Assembly: GCA_034640345.1 (NCBI GenBank) | Contig: JAXRVH010000016.1 | Location: 255,451 to 319,450 of the forward strand | Source of the DNA: Drechslera avenae | Taxonomy: Eukaryota; Ascomycota; Dothideomycetes; Pleosporales; Pleosporaceae | Length of the DNA: 64,000 nt | Direction: 5' to 3' | Shown here: in pieces, positions 55,501 through 64,000 of the stretch | Layout: each line of letters opens with the position of its first letter | Numbering within the stretch: position 1 is the first letter of the stretch | The notes under the pieces: model-generated | What the model was told of the DNA's origin: nothing | The model's input: only the letters and a program-made list of their open reading frames with translations | The model's database searches: none | Position numbers and translations under genes: made by a program

Positions 55501-55744
55501 CAGGGACGAGGTCGAGCAGCGACTGAGAGGTGAGCGGCGCCATGTTTTCGGTGCTGCGAGTCCAATCTCCCGCTCGGCTTGCCCCAAGTGTATACAACGA
55601 GCATGCAGAGCCATTGCGAAGGGAAATGTCGCTCAGTGGTGCGAGCAGTGCGTCCTTGGGGGGCGAGTAGGCATTGAGGTACGGATTGTCGCTGAAGGAA
55701 CGCTTGAGCGGGCTATGCGGCCGAAGGGACAATACATATGCCAT
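52556..55744 (-). CDS. Rho-type guanine nucleotide exchange factor (DH-PH)
   Basis: One long exon; with the chosen start it encodes 1,062 residues. The N-terminal ~320 residues are Ser/Pro/Arg-rich and likely disordered, opening MAYVLSLRPHSPLKRSFSDN. The DH domain lies at about 325-600: RRKVVEELISSEESYIADLKVL (CR1), an insert with HSLEIGRSPDRRPHG, and FPDLLIKPIQRVCKYPLLFDDL (CR3), the signature of Dbl-family exchange factors. A PH-like region follows (about 610-760) with KGSYLVCVLYKSCLVLATA and APHTWKFVFEHGHRLHELIFSA. The C-terminal ~300 residues are basic and Ser-rich, ending SRIFKFFR. It would activate a Rho/Cdc42-type GTPase to steer polarity or cell wall growth; the partner is unknown. 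The frame is open to 55852, but the added residues look like leader, so the ATG at 55744 is preferred. Confidence 0.88.
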   Translation of the reverse strand: MAYVLSLRPHSPLKRSFSDNPYLNAYSPPKDALLAPLSDISLRNGSACSLYTLGASRAGDWTRSTENMAPLTSQSLLDLVPDKAGFPFSTRHLIEEPRKRSCGPDRPPPSFSRRAALPRPYARDYHRSQHAPEPSHDGDSLEDCMDVDEPHFDETQLFNLYEAIHVPLPVVHFSDNTGDQSHEVEQLMPVTIAVHSQPFRRWMSTLKRRHAQRWKDDLNQLPHLSFGTTDDISVLSPPPRRASVSICRTSDSMSSSMDYVTAIKTGSMTVGSASIAPRSEVGLQSRARVCNKSSNYSDVRRSLESHCGALGPVLDENAWLRSLQRRKVVEELISSEESYIADLKVLINDYFMVLTALPTLSGNTKSSIQQNISQILQLHEDLLADLHQVVPQADFTKSADQETYPVTKAKHIRFHSADIVPGRFAEHRAARRLRHSLEIGRSPDRRPHGLVTDTETAGDIAKVFNKHMKRFFTYEEYGAHWTTMSQDLTTTCKGLHGWQEYERGVEALQKVVASENNREAGSRKALSFPDLLIKPIQRVCKYPLLFDDLCRHTPVYDDPEAHAELEKALFRLQETIREVNKAKDDPQTRRLIEITWQLQDRLAFQEHKISKALLFRLLGHVLLCGALHVAYQTPDRIKGSYLVCVLYKSCLVLATASRFHSPYTVVASIGLANASIEESDNGRGIQCHTAPHTWKFVFEHGHRLHELIFSACSSQEEQVWKKQLRERIVYETHDFVEGQPTMQDMYTSISLDLKSLGPVFGHANSVVRRMSVHRAATLGAKSNMSQIIIKNTQSQKSPDVPPTFSPSMITRSQSHLSTNHVPTLAPRRAERIRLESQLEDVWTKDLLPFPGMSNRRMENQIRASANSVMRKLSMASIASNFSRRSPSISNTSHTRSEDSSGSRVHKVSQGNLRAQSATDRRPAPAVVDFHTAPAAFLPTDFEVEDKRPCSRRRRLASRAIGSEHPNDKLVPKPKRTRRLSTHIISLPRSESSIRVANRSISRGSKASALHASPPCVGVRMSAENRRLKREEKKGGESRTDTAPITPSKQFFKSKSRIFKFFR

Positions 55745-56480
55745 GTCAGTGGCGGTGATGAGCTTGACACAATGCGAGGACGTGTGTGGAGACCAGAAGC
55801 GGCATGGGATAAATACTACTGCATCCAACGACGATGAGTGAAGGAAAGACAAGTGGGCAGCAGAGACGTCAGGGAGCCTGATGAGACATGTTGGATATGG
55901 CTACTGGCTATGAACCGAGGAGAAACATGGAGAGGGAAGGGTCCATGTGGACAGTGCGAGCAGGCGGCGATGTCCTGGGCAGGTAACGGCGGTCTTGGAG
56001 GAGAAGGGTCCAGTCGCGCCAGTTTGAGGCATAGACTAGAGGGAGCCATGGACACTCTGCACTAGAGGGGTTTGTAGTGAGCCGTCGTTGAGGGGCGACT
56101 AGAGCGTGGTGGCCGCGTTGTTTGGATATATAGTTTGGTAGGCGCGAAGTCACCATGACGGTAGCAGGAGCACTTGGAAGCAGGGGCGAGTCGACTTGCA
56201 CAGGGCTGCGTGCCATGGCGGTGACTGCATGTGCCGAGCCATGGTGCCATCAGACCATCGGCCTGTTGTTTCAAACTCCGCGCTCTCTAGGTGGCGTGAG
56301 GTGTTGGGGGATGGCCCAGTGGAAAATGGTGGGTGTGGGTGAAGGAGGGCCAAACTGGACTGGTGGCCTTTGCCCCGCACCAGTGTCTGGAGGCGCGTTT
56401 GGTCGCGCAGCTCAAGCTTTCCTACCTACCCCACATTCAATCCGAGCTCTAGCAGCGACCAGCGACCGACATTTTCCGCC
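55745..56480. promoter_or_regulatory. Divergent region between the Rho GEF gene and NAS2
   Basis: About 736 bases between divergent starts. Overlapping frames on both strands are not supported. No specific site is claimed. Confidence 0.4.
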
Positions 56481-57404
56481 ATGGACGATATTCACGCGCC
56501 GACAGTCTCCTCGGGCCCAACCTCGTCGGGCTACGCCAATGGCATTCCCAAGGAACAGCTGTCGCTGCAGGAGCTCATGGCCGAGAAAGACCGGGTAGAG
56601 ACCGAGCTCAAGGCCCTAGGCCAGGTGCTGGATTCGGTACGCATCAATGCAAAGCCATCACGTGTGGCGACTTGCCTTCCCTAATGTCTTGCTATAGCAT
56701 GGCGTCCACATGAACACTGGCTTGACAACCTTTGACGGCTTCCCGCGCAGCGACATTGATGTCGCCCAGAGTGCGTAGTATGCGCCACCTACCACACGAG
56801 CCTGGTGCTGATCCCTCGCAGTACGGACAACGCGGGCGCGCATCATACGGCTGAAGAACGACTACAAGGACCTCATGTTGCGCATCGAAAAGGGTCTCCA
56901 CGAGCATCACGCGCGCCTGGCAGAGCAGGCCAACAACCCCGCGGCCAGCGAGACACAGACAGTGTTCGGCGCACCACCCGCGGCTCTTGAGGCACCTTTT
57001 GCAAAAGTCAACAGCGTCGTGGCAGGAAGCCCGGCCGAGACAGCAGGACTCAAGATAGGCGATAGTATTACAAAGTTTGGGTGGGTGGACTGGACAAACC
57101 ACGAGAGACTGTCGCGCGTGGCAGAGGCCGTGTCGCAGAACGAGGGGGTACGTCATCTCACGGGTACTGGCTGGCTGGCTGGCTGGTAGACAAAACTCGA
57201 GACCCCTCCAGGCTGAGGCTTGCACAGCGTGCACTTGATGCTGAAATACAGAAGACTAACACGTACTTGTAGATCCCCATTACTGTCAAGGTGCTGCGAC
57301 CCAACGCATCAGGCGGCCCAGCGGAGAGTGTGCAGATGCAGCTCACACCACGGCGGAATTGGGGCGGAAGAGGGCTTTTGGGCTGCCACTTGCTGCCCAT
57401 GTAG
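56481..57404 (+). CDS. NAS2: Proteasome assembly chaperone Nas2 / PSMD9
   Basis: Four exons (56481-56636, 56698-56770, 56822-57147, 57273-57404) encode 228 residues; all introns are GT-AG and in phase. The N-terminal helical domain has LSLQELMAEKDRVETELKAL, HGVHMNTGLTTFDGFPRSDIDVAQIRTTRARII and LKNDYKDLMLRIEKGL, the family's signature (the FPRSDIDV(A/Y)xIR block). A PDZ domain fills the C-terminal half: AKVNSVVAGSPAETAGLKIGD, SITKFGWVDW, then ITVKVLRP. Nas2 binds base subunit Rpt5 during assembly of the 26S proteasome. Length fits the family (about 220 residues). Intron 3 carries a CTGG tetranucleotide run (57167-57185). Confidence 0.93.
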
Positions 57405-58005
57405 GCTTATCTGGGATGGCATAGCATTACCAACGACAGGCACAGAATTACCAAACCGACAACAGGCATGGCTGGTGTGGATAAGGCGCGATGGGCAGAA
57501 ACAAGAAACAGCGCTTGCTGCGTGGCGTACTGGGCTTGGGTCAACAAGACACTGCATGATACCCGGCGTTGTCTGTATTTGGAACAAATGAAAATGAAAC
57601 AACAATCAACGTTCAAGTGAAAGAATCTTCTCGCGGCATCACGTGCCGATTTCCGCGGTAGCAATCGCCAGCGGTTGCAGCTAGGCAAAGGCGCAAAGGG
57701 AGCCTGTGACTGCCTAAAGCGCTGCCTTCTGCCGCTGAGGTCAATTTTGCGGAAGGTGAGAGCGCCAAGGGATCCACACCGCCCGGGGCCAACACTTCAG
57801 CGTGCACAACAAAACCTCTTCTTGCCCCTCTGGAACCAACTTCACGCCCGCAACCTTCCCCACTCTTTGCACAAACGTAAGTCTGCAACCACCGCCTTTT
57901 GCTCAACATTCTCGTGCGACCTCTACTAACAATTTTGCTCCTCCAGCATCTGCGCATTACCTATTTCCCATACACAAACGACATCCCCGCCACACAGACA
58001 TCAAC
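57405..58005. promoter_or_regulatory. Upstream region and leader of the Ran gene
   Basis: About 600 bases between NAS2 and the Ran gene. C-rich, leader-like DNA occupies 57780-57970, including a likely intron in the 5' UTR (listed separately). Confidence 0.45.
57877..57946 (+). other. Probable 5'-UTR intron of the Ran gene
   Basis: A GTAAGT donor at 57877, a branch-like CTACTAAC at about 57922-57930 and a CTCCAG acceptor ending at 57946 form a complete intron 60 bases before the Ran start codon. Highly expressed fungal genes often carry such leader introns. Confidence 0.6.
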
Positions 58006-58861
58006 ATGGCCGACGCTGCTAGCAACGTCCCAACCTTCAAGCTCGTGCTTGTTGGTGATGGCGGTACTGGAAAGGTTCGTCGCCAAATTCTGCTGCGCTC
58101 GCGATAGCAGCTGGGTCATTGCGCCGGCTGCATACCCATGCGATAACAAATGACTAACGCCTCCAACCACAGACGACCTTTGTCAAGCGTCACTTGACGG
58201 GAGAATTCGAGAAAAAGTACATTGCGACGCTCGGTGTCGAGGTCCACCCGCTCGCCTTCACTACCGTACGTTGTCCGCTGCTCCTCCGCCCGCACGATAC
58301 GGCCTACTAACAAGATAACAGAACCTTGGACCCATCCAATTCGACGTGTGGGACACCGCAGGTCAGGAGAAGTTTGGTGGTCTCCGCGATGGATACTACA
58401 TCAACGGCCAGTGCGGTATCATCATGTTCGACGTTACCTCGCGTATCACATACAAGAACGTCCCCAACTGGCACCGTACGTTTGCGACACATTCCTTCAG
58501 CTATTCATGACTAACATTCCCAGGTGACTTGGTCCGTGTCTGCGAGAACATTCCCATCGTCCTCACCGGTAACAAGGTCGACGTCAAGGAGCGCAAGGTC
58601 AAGGCAAAGTCCATCACCTTCCACCGAAAGAAGAACCTCCAGTACTACGACATCTCCGCCAAGTCCAACTACAACTTCGAGAAGCCTTTCCTCTGGCTCG
58701 CCCGGAAACTTGTCGGCAACCAGACCCTTGACTTTGTCGCTGCTCCCGCTCTTGCGCCTCCCGAGGTCCAGGTCGACCAGGCTGTGCTCGACCAGTACCG
58801 ACAGGAGATGGAGAACGCCGCCCAGATGCCTCTGCCCGATGAGGATGACGCCGATTTGTAG
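58006..58861 (+). CDS. GSP1: Ran GTPase (Gsp1)
   Basis: Four exons (58006-58074, 58173-58265, 58322-58475, 58524-58861) encode 217 residues; all introns are GT-AG and in phase. All G motifs are present: GDGGTGKT (17-24), DTAGQEKFGGLRDGYY (from Asp65), NKVD (122-125) and the ISAKSNYNFEKPF block. The KKYIATLGVEVHP effector region and acidic C-terminal tail DEDDADL are diagnostic of Ran. Ran drives nuclear import and export and spindle assembly; it shuttles between nucleus and cytoplasm. Codon use is strongly C-ending, as expected of a highly expressed gene. It is flanked by Nas2 and a Zn2Cys6 regulator with no functional link evident. Confidence 0.98.
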
Positions 58862-59794
58862 ACACGGTCACGAGGTCGCTCCTGGTCACGGCTAGGACTG
58901 TAATGGGTTACACGACACGAGATGGATTTCCCGACAATGGGTCAGCAGGAATATGCAGCTTTCAAGAGCTTGGGACATTTTTGGCAAAAACGGGGCAGCA
59001 TGTGGTGGATTGGGGAGGTATCCAACATGAAACGCTGGAATAGCCGGCGTTTCGACGAATGAACAAATACAATACTGTTCTCACGTTCAATCGGTACGTT
59101 TGCCATTGTTGAAGACCTTTTCGATGATTCTACCTAGTCAGCCTCCAACCCCGACCGTCAGCCTAGATTTTCTCTTCCTACTCCCCACATCGTATTACAT
59201 GGCCTCTCATATCCTCGTTTCAAAATCCTTTTTTGGCCTACTTTTCCCAGCCAGCGCATACTGAATAACTATAACGGGTATATCGATATCCCTCAGTGAC
59301 TCCCATAAGATTTCTTTTTTGGAGTTTTATTTTCCTTGTATTTTGGACATTTGTGAAAAAGAAAAGAAGCACATTCTGCACCCGCTTGTTCACTAATTGT
59401 CCCCTAAGAGAAAGCGGGCGCTTGCTTTACTTACTTTGCTAGACGAGATGTAGATGGAAAAAAAGCATCCGACTCGTTATAAAGCACGGACAGAGACGGA
59501 AAGAACAAAAGTAAGGTGAGACGAGACAAGACATGACCAGTAATAAGCAAAACGATACGGTACGGAAATGACGGAGGGGAAAGCCTGGGTAGCATGGAAG
59601 GAGCATCGCGTACGCCATATTGTAGGAAAGAGCAAAGAGCATATTTCTCATTTCGTCTCGCTGTCGTAGGCATCGAACGTCCGTTCGCGGGCTTCCACTC
59701 CCACCTCCAAAAAAAAGTGCGCAAAAGACGCCAGAACTCAGGGAAATGTGTGACGATGAGGAGGCGGGCTCGTCGAATTGTTCGAATCTGAGAT
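58862..59794. other. Convergent 3' intergenic region
   Basis: About 930 bases between the stop codons of the Ran and Zn2Cys6 genes. A minus-strand frame (59439-59819) continues past the terminal exon of the Zn2Cys6 gene but has no motif. Poly-T and poly-A tracts are typical of 3' ends. Confidence 0.45.
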
Positions 59795-62062
59795 TTAGGA
59801 TTTTAACATACTGTAACAAAAGGTTAGCTCTGTTTTCCGCTACACAATAAAGATGTACTTACGGAGCGATCAGTTGAGCATATTGCTGCTGTGGAACATG
59901 ACTTCCTTCCTCAATGACGTTCCGGATGACGTCGTGTTGGTCAATATTGCTCCACAGATGGATACTCATGGCCTTCTTGCTGTTGAAGAGCGTGTGCGCT
60001 ACACCGCGAACTTGGCCGAGGACAACACTGGCAATGGGCCACGTGTTTGAGTATTGTTGCAGGGTACCGACGTCGAGGCGAATCGATTGCTTGATGATGT
60101 CGTCTTGGCCGTCCGGAACGAGAAACGACCAGTATGAGAGGTGGACAACGGAAGCCATGACGACAACGCAGGTGAAGAAGGGTGTGTGGAAGAGTAGTTG
60201 TCCAGGCAGGCGGATGAGGGAAGAAATATTCTCGGCAGACGTCAGGCACTTGGCCGTGTGGATCTCTCTCGTTTGCGTCGGAAGCAGTACCTGGCCTGGT
60301 TGTACGCAAATGTTTACGCCTTCGACTCGTCCAAAGCCCAGACTACTTCTTGGTCGGTGCAGCATGATGGTGCTGCCAGCATTGACCATGTGTGCTTGGA
60401 AGAGCACCTCGTCGACATGACCATCATTGTTCACAATGTCCATTTTGGACGTCGGGAGGTGCAGCCGCCAGTTGCATAGATACTGATCCACCACATCGAC
60501 GGCATGATATTCAAACGTCGAGTCGAGACGCGCGCATTCGAAGACTTTACCCAGGATGCGGATGGCATCAATCAGGTAGGTGAAGGAGCTGAACGTGGCG
60601 AGTGAGGGAAGAAAGGCGGAGTCGTCATAGTCTTGGAGCGTTGATGGGTAGGGTATATGCTGACGAGTGTTAGTCTCGGTCTTATTTGTAAGTGGCACGG
60701 TCGCCGCGAAGGGAAAAGTTGGATATGCAGTCAGATGGCCCCGTCCACCCACGCGGGATCTATATGGCGGACCGCACACGCGGGAAACAGTGCCAAGCTC
60801 GGTTGACAGGTGTCAGGCTAAACGAGTGGGGCCTTGACTTACGCCTGAGAAGTACTGGCTGTTCTCGCATGGCAGCGGAACGTCGGACACGACATCCTTC
60901 AGTCGGAATTGCACACCGGGGTTGACGGCTGTCATCATGCCGTTGGCCGTGAACATGGACCACCACGTTCTTCGCCAGCTCTCTTCCAGCTGCGGATCGT
61001 TTTCTCCGTGCACCAGGGCAAACTCGATCCGATTTAGGCCAATCTCCAGGGTGAGGTTTTGGGCTATGGCAAAGATTTGTGCGGCTCGAGGCACCTCGTT
61101 GTGCGCATGGAGACCAATGGAAAAGAGTAGCAGTGCCTGTACCGACCATGCATCTCTTGAAAAGTTACCGTTGTTGATCTGGCGGTCCAATGCTTCCTTG
61201 TACATGGCGGTCGGAACTGAGGGTGTGTAACTGGATCCGATGAACTGGATGGCATACTCTAGAAGTGGGGCGTGTCTTTGCTTGAAGAGATCCGCTAACC
61301 TCGCCTCAGGCAGGCAGAAGGGATGTGAGTTGTAGAAGTAGTGGTAGAATGCCTGGACCGCAGTCTCCGGGCCATGGTGACCGAAACGGTTCAGACGCGT
61401 AGTTCCATTCAAGTTGAGTTGAGCAACTGGCGGCGCCACTGGGCGGACGCCAAGGCCATGAGTCGGAGAGAGCTGGTTCAGGTCGCCGTTGTAAGAGTAC
61501 TCAGGTGATGGGAGGCCAGTACCCGCATGGCTCACTGGCATCTCGGCCACACGTAAGCCTGGTCATGTTAGATTTTAGAAAGCGGGTGGTCGCCAGTTCA
61601 CGCACCATTGATGATCGCCGGCGCGCCCTTGTCGTCCTTGTTCTTGCGCTTTCCCTTCCAACCGCGTCGTGACTTGATGTAGGTACATTCCACATTATCG
61701 GTCCTACATCGGGAACATCGGACTCCACCGTCGCATTTGAGATGTCGGCTTCGGCACGGAACACACGCGACGGCGACTGAGGCTCTTGTTTGATCGTTGT
61801 TTGACTGCTTCTGGTTGTTCTTCTGCACAGGCTGAGAGCCCCCCCTCCCACCATCAGACTGGGGCGTCTGGGCAGGCGGAGTGCCGCCATTGACGCTGCT
61901 CTGCGTGGTAACGCTTGTCGATGGCGACATGTGAAGCCGGAGCGATGGCGACATGGGCGATGTGGAGTCGGATGAGAAGTTGCGGTGGCCGCCCCAGAAA
62001 GCGGGATCTACGCCAGCCGCTACGGAAGGGGCGCCCGTCATGGGAGGGCCGGGCATCGACAT
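59795..62062 (-). CDS. Zn2Cys6 fungal transcription factor with middle homology region
   Basis: Exons 62062-61606, 61558-60843, 60659-59863 and a 16-nt last exon 59810-59795 encode 661 residues; all introns are GT-AG and in phase. The binuclear zinc cluster is at residues 100-126 (Cys100, 103, 110, 116, 119, 126; spacing 2-6-5-2-6), followed by the basic linker KSRRGWKGKRK. The N-terminal ~95 residues are Pro/Ser/Gln-rich. The fungal-specific middle region begins about residue 195: AVQAFYHYFYNSHPFCLPE, YAIQFIGSSY, AQIFAIAQNLTLEIGLNR, LEESWRRTWWSMFTANG. It continues in exon 3 (FTYLIDAIRILGKVFE to QQQYAQLIAP). The tiny last exon would add MLKS; if unspliced, the protein ends at LIAP with a stop at 59859-59861. 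A DNA-binding regulator in the nucleus; the target pathway is not evident. Confidence 0.88.
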
Positions 62063-63406
62063 TGCAAACAGCGCTTCTCGCAGGCGTCCAGAATTGACAG
62101 CGTCCGAGTGGGCGCGGCGTTGCGACAGTGCGTCTGTCGAGACGTTGAAGGTCTAACGGGTGCGGGCTGCTAGTACTGTTGACAGTTGCACGTGACGCCC
62201 TTACTTAGCGCGAAGACGGATGCCAAACCGATCCCGAACCGCCCTTTACCCAATCGGCCGCCTTCGCCCCAACCCCCGACCAAATGTTTGCAGCCTCAGC
62301 CTCTTTGTCGCCAAATCGTCGGTCCTCTTCAGCTCACAGCGGCCCATTGTGCGACCCACTCCCGCGCACCGTGGGAAAGGATGGGCTGTCCCGTTACGCT
62401 ATCATACCGTTGACTCCTGTCACCCCCAGCGCAAGCCTGCTGCTGTTGAAACGCCTGGCTGGCGAATCGGGACACGCGAGCTGGCTTTCTCGGAGGAGCC
62501 GTCGTCAATTCACTGAGCCGTTTGGTGCGCGCAATCAATCCGTCACCGCTGTCTCGCGAGGCGACGTCCTGTAAACCCGTCTGCTTTCGCGCTTTTGAAC
62601 CTGTCTGGTTAGAGCGCTGGAGAAACGCAAATCCTGTCGACACACGTGATTCCAGTTCTATCGTAGGGGAAGTGCTTGTTGGCAGATTGGACGGGAAAAG
62701 GATCAAGTGAAGCGATTAGCGGTTCAGCTGGAGTTGCCCGCTTCTTGCCACCGATCAGCCCTGTTCCATTGGACAAAACTCCAGCAGCGTGGGCGAGCTA
62801 GCCTTGGCTCCTCCCTTCCGAGCTGGTCTTATCAGATACCAGCGCTGAGCCCACCCACACAAAGCGAGAGTGATTTACAAAAGCATCTCAATTGGATAAT
62901 GTACATTTCAGAGAGATAAAGATGCCACCGTGCTATCAGCATCACAAGCAGCGTGGGCAGCGTTGTCAAAGTATAAAGTCATGGTCACGCTGCCCCAAAT
63001 TCACCGGCCAAGCCGCCAGGCGCATTTGTAAACGTCAGCGGTAGACCTCGTCCTCTCTCCGCGTCCATTGTCTGCTTCCACGTGGTCATGATTTGCAGAT
63101 CTGCCTCACTCATGACACACGACGGGAGACGTACCCGTGGACCCCTCAGTGGCATGTTAACGTGTGGCAACCTTTGTCACAGTGCACCCGCAGCGCTCGC
63201 TGAACAAACTTTTGGATATCAACTCAAGTCATATGATCTATCTAGCTCCCAAACAGATCCGGAAATTATTCGTGTAGGACAAAACGAAACGCCAGCTTGC
63301 GATGCTGCAGGTATGCGGAGAACAGTAGAAGAAGAAGCAATTTCAAGGACGGCCCGATGCATCACCGCCGGAGTGTGCGACCATACCCAAACTTTTGTCG
63401 TCCTCG
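62063..63406. promoter_or_regulatory. Upstream region of the Zn2Cys6 gene and 3' flank of the epimerase
   Basis: About 1.34 kb. Plus-strand frames around 62186-62574 are Pro/Arg/Ser-rich and overlap each other in all frames, so they are not supported. No repeat or RNA gene was recognised. Confidence 0.4.
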
Positions 63407-64000
63407 CTAGCACACTGTTGTGTCAGCCGCCTGCGATCCGGCACATCGAGCTTTCGTGAAGTTCCAAACGTCTCCGGAACAGTCGTCCAAAGATCTCTCT
63501 GCTCTCCACTGCAGCTCAGTTTCAGCTCGGCGAACTTCTGCCACGCAGAAGCCAACATCACCCGCCCTACGTCCCACTTCTCGCGCGGGTATCTTCCGCT
63601 GAGACGCCCCTTCCAAGCTCTCGAGCACTTCGCGAACACTGTGTCCTCGTCCAGTACCTGATGTAGGTCAGAAAAATTGCCAAGCGTAGTATGGTGTCAT
63701 TGAAGCTTACCTAGGTTGTAGGTACGGAAAGCGCTTTTGGTGCGACCACTCGCAGAAGCCGCTAGTGCTGCAATGTGACCTCGAGCCAAATCGACTACGT
63801 GAATAAAGTCACGAACAGCTGTGCCATCGGGAGTGTTCCAGTCAGTGCCAAAGATATCCAGTACTGGTTTGGTCCCGGTCAGGACTGTTGCAATGACCGG
63901 AATCAGATTGCTGGGTTTTTGCCGTGGATCTTCACCCAAAAGACCAGACTCGTGACATCCGACCTGCACGTGTTAGCCACACTCTGGTTCGATTTTGTGC
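63407..64000 (-). CDS. UDP-glucose 4-epimerase, C-terminal part (runs off right edge)
   Basis: Two exons are visible on the minus strand: 63963-63711 and 63657-63407, with introns at 63710-63658 and from 63964 beyond the window. The sequence VGCHESGLLGEDP, then NLIPVIATVLTG, LDIFGTDWNTPDGTAVRDFIH, VVDLARGHIAAL and YNLGTGRGHSV is the C-terminal half of the GalE family, including the sugar-nucleotide-binding region. The next exon carries REVLESLEGASQRKIP and VGRRAGDV with TELQWRAERSLDD as expected. The NAD-binding Rossmann part and the catalytic YxxxK lie outside the window. The enzyme interconverts UDP-glucose and UDP-galactose (Leloir pathway and wall precursor supply). The tail after residue block KAERSLDD is longer than in typical members. 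Confidence 0.9.

Noticed and set aside
62186..62574. Overlapping plus-strand frames upstream of the Zn2Cys6 gene
   Set aside because: Three frames are open at once with Pro/Ser/Arg-rich content, indicating base composition rather than coding.
1..64000. tRNA genes, rRNA, CRISPR arrays or intact transposons
   Set aside because: No cloverleaf with convincing A and B boxes, no spaced repeats and no transposase or reverse-transcriptase motifs were seen by eye; a tRNAscan or repeat search could still find short items.

Overview
This window is nuclear DNA of a filamentous ascomycete, most likely a Dothideomycete of the Pleosporales type (the lineage call is an inference from gene families, not a search). 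Genes are split by short GT-AG introns, mostly 45-130 nt. The families include a Zn2Cys6 factor, a HET-domain gene, a Pth11/SAT4-type rhodopsin-domain protein, an AA5 copper-radical oxidase, Rax1, Ell and Nas2. About 25 genes or gene remnants can be supported. Most exon models below were built by joining reading frames at consensus splice sites and checking that phase and family motifs continue.

Layout. 1-5.1 kb: the start of a 2OG-Fe(II) oxygenase running off the left edge, Rax1 (RGS plus membrane segments) and a DUF155 Rmd1/Rmd8-like membrane protein. 6.5-8.6 kb: a HET-domain gene that appears broken by an in-frame stop and a later frameshift. 9.4-10 kb: the mitotic E2 Ubc11. 10-15 kb: almost 5 kb without a convincing gene, rich in simple repeats. 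15-19.2 kb: elongation factor Ell and a DUF2237 protein. 19.7-34.6 kb: an accessory-looking block. It holds a PD-(D/E)XK nuclease-like gene with a truncated tandem copy of its 3' half, a kinase-fold-like gene, a fungal orphan-family gene, and a 2,318-residue protein that fuses an SF1 helicase, an NFX1-type zinc finger and three CbxX-type AAA+ ATPase domains. Head-to-head with that giant is an RGG-rich gene of an uncharacterised fungal family. 34.7-46.5 kb: a tiny zinc-ribbon protein, a rhodopsin-domain membrane protein, an HPP-family membrane protein, a secreted galactose-oxidase-like enzyme, an F-box protein and a Cys-rich single-pass membrane protein. 48.4-64 kb: mostly housekeeping genes, comprising a BCS1-like AAA ATPase, an Rtc3/SBDS-domain protein, a Rho-type GEF, proteasome chaperone Nas2, Ran GTPase, a Zn2Cys6 regulator and the 3' part of UDP-glucose 4-epimerase.

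How the parts relate. The housekeeping genes are independent units. The 19.7-34.6 kb block is the most interesting part: nuclease-like, kinase-like and helicase/AAA+ genes lie together beside a local duplication, with a HET remnant 11 kb to the left. This resembles an allorecognition or genome-defence neighbourhood, but that role is a hypothesis. No CRISPR array, rRNA, confident tRNA or intact transposon was seen.
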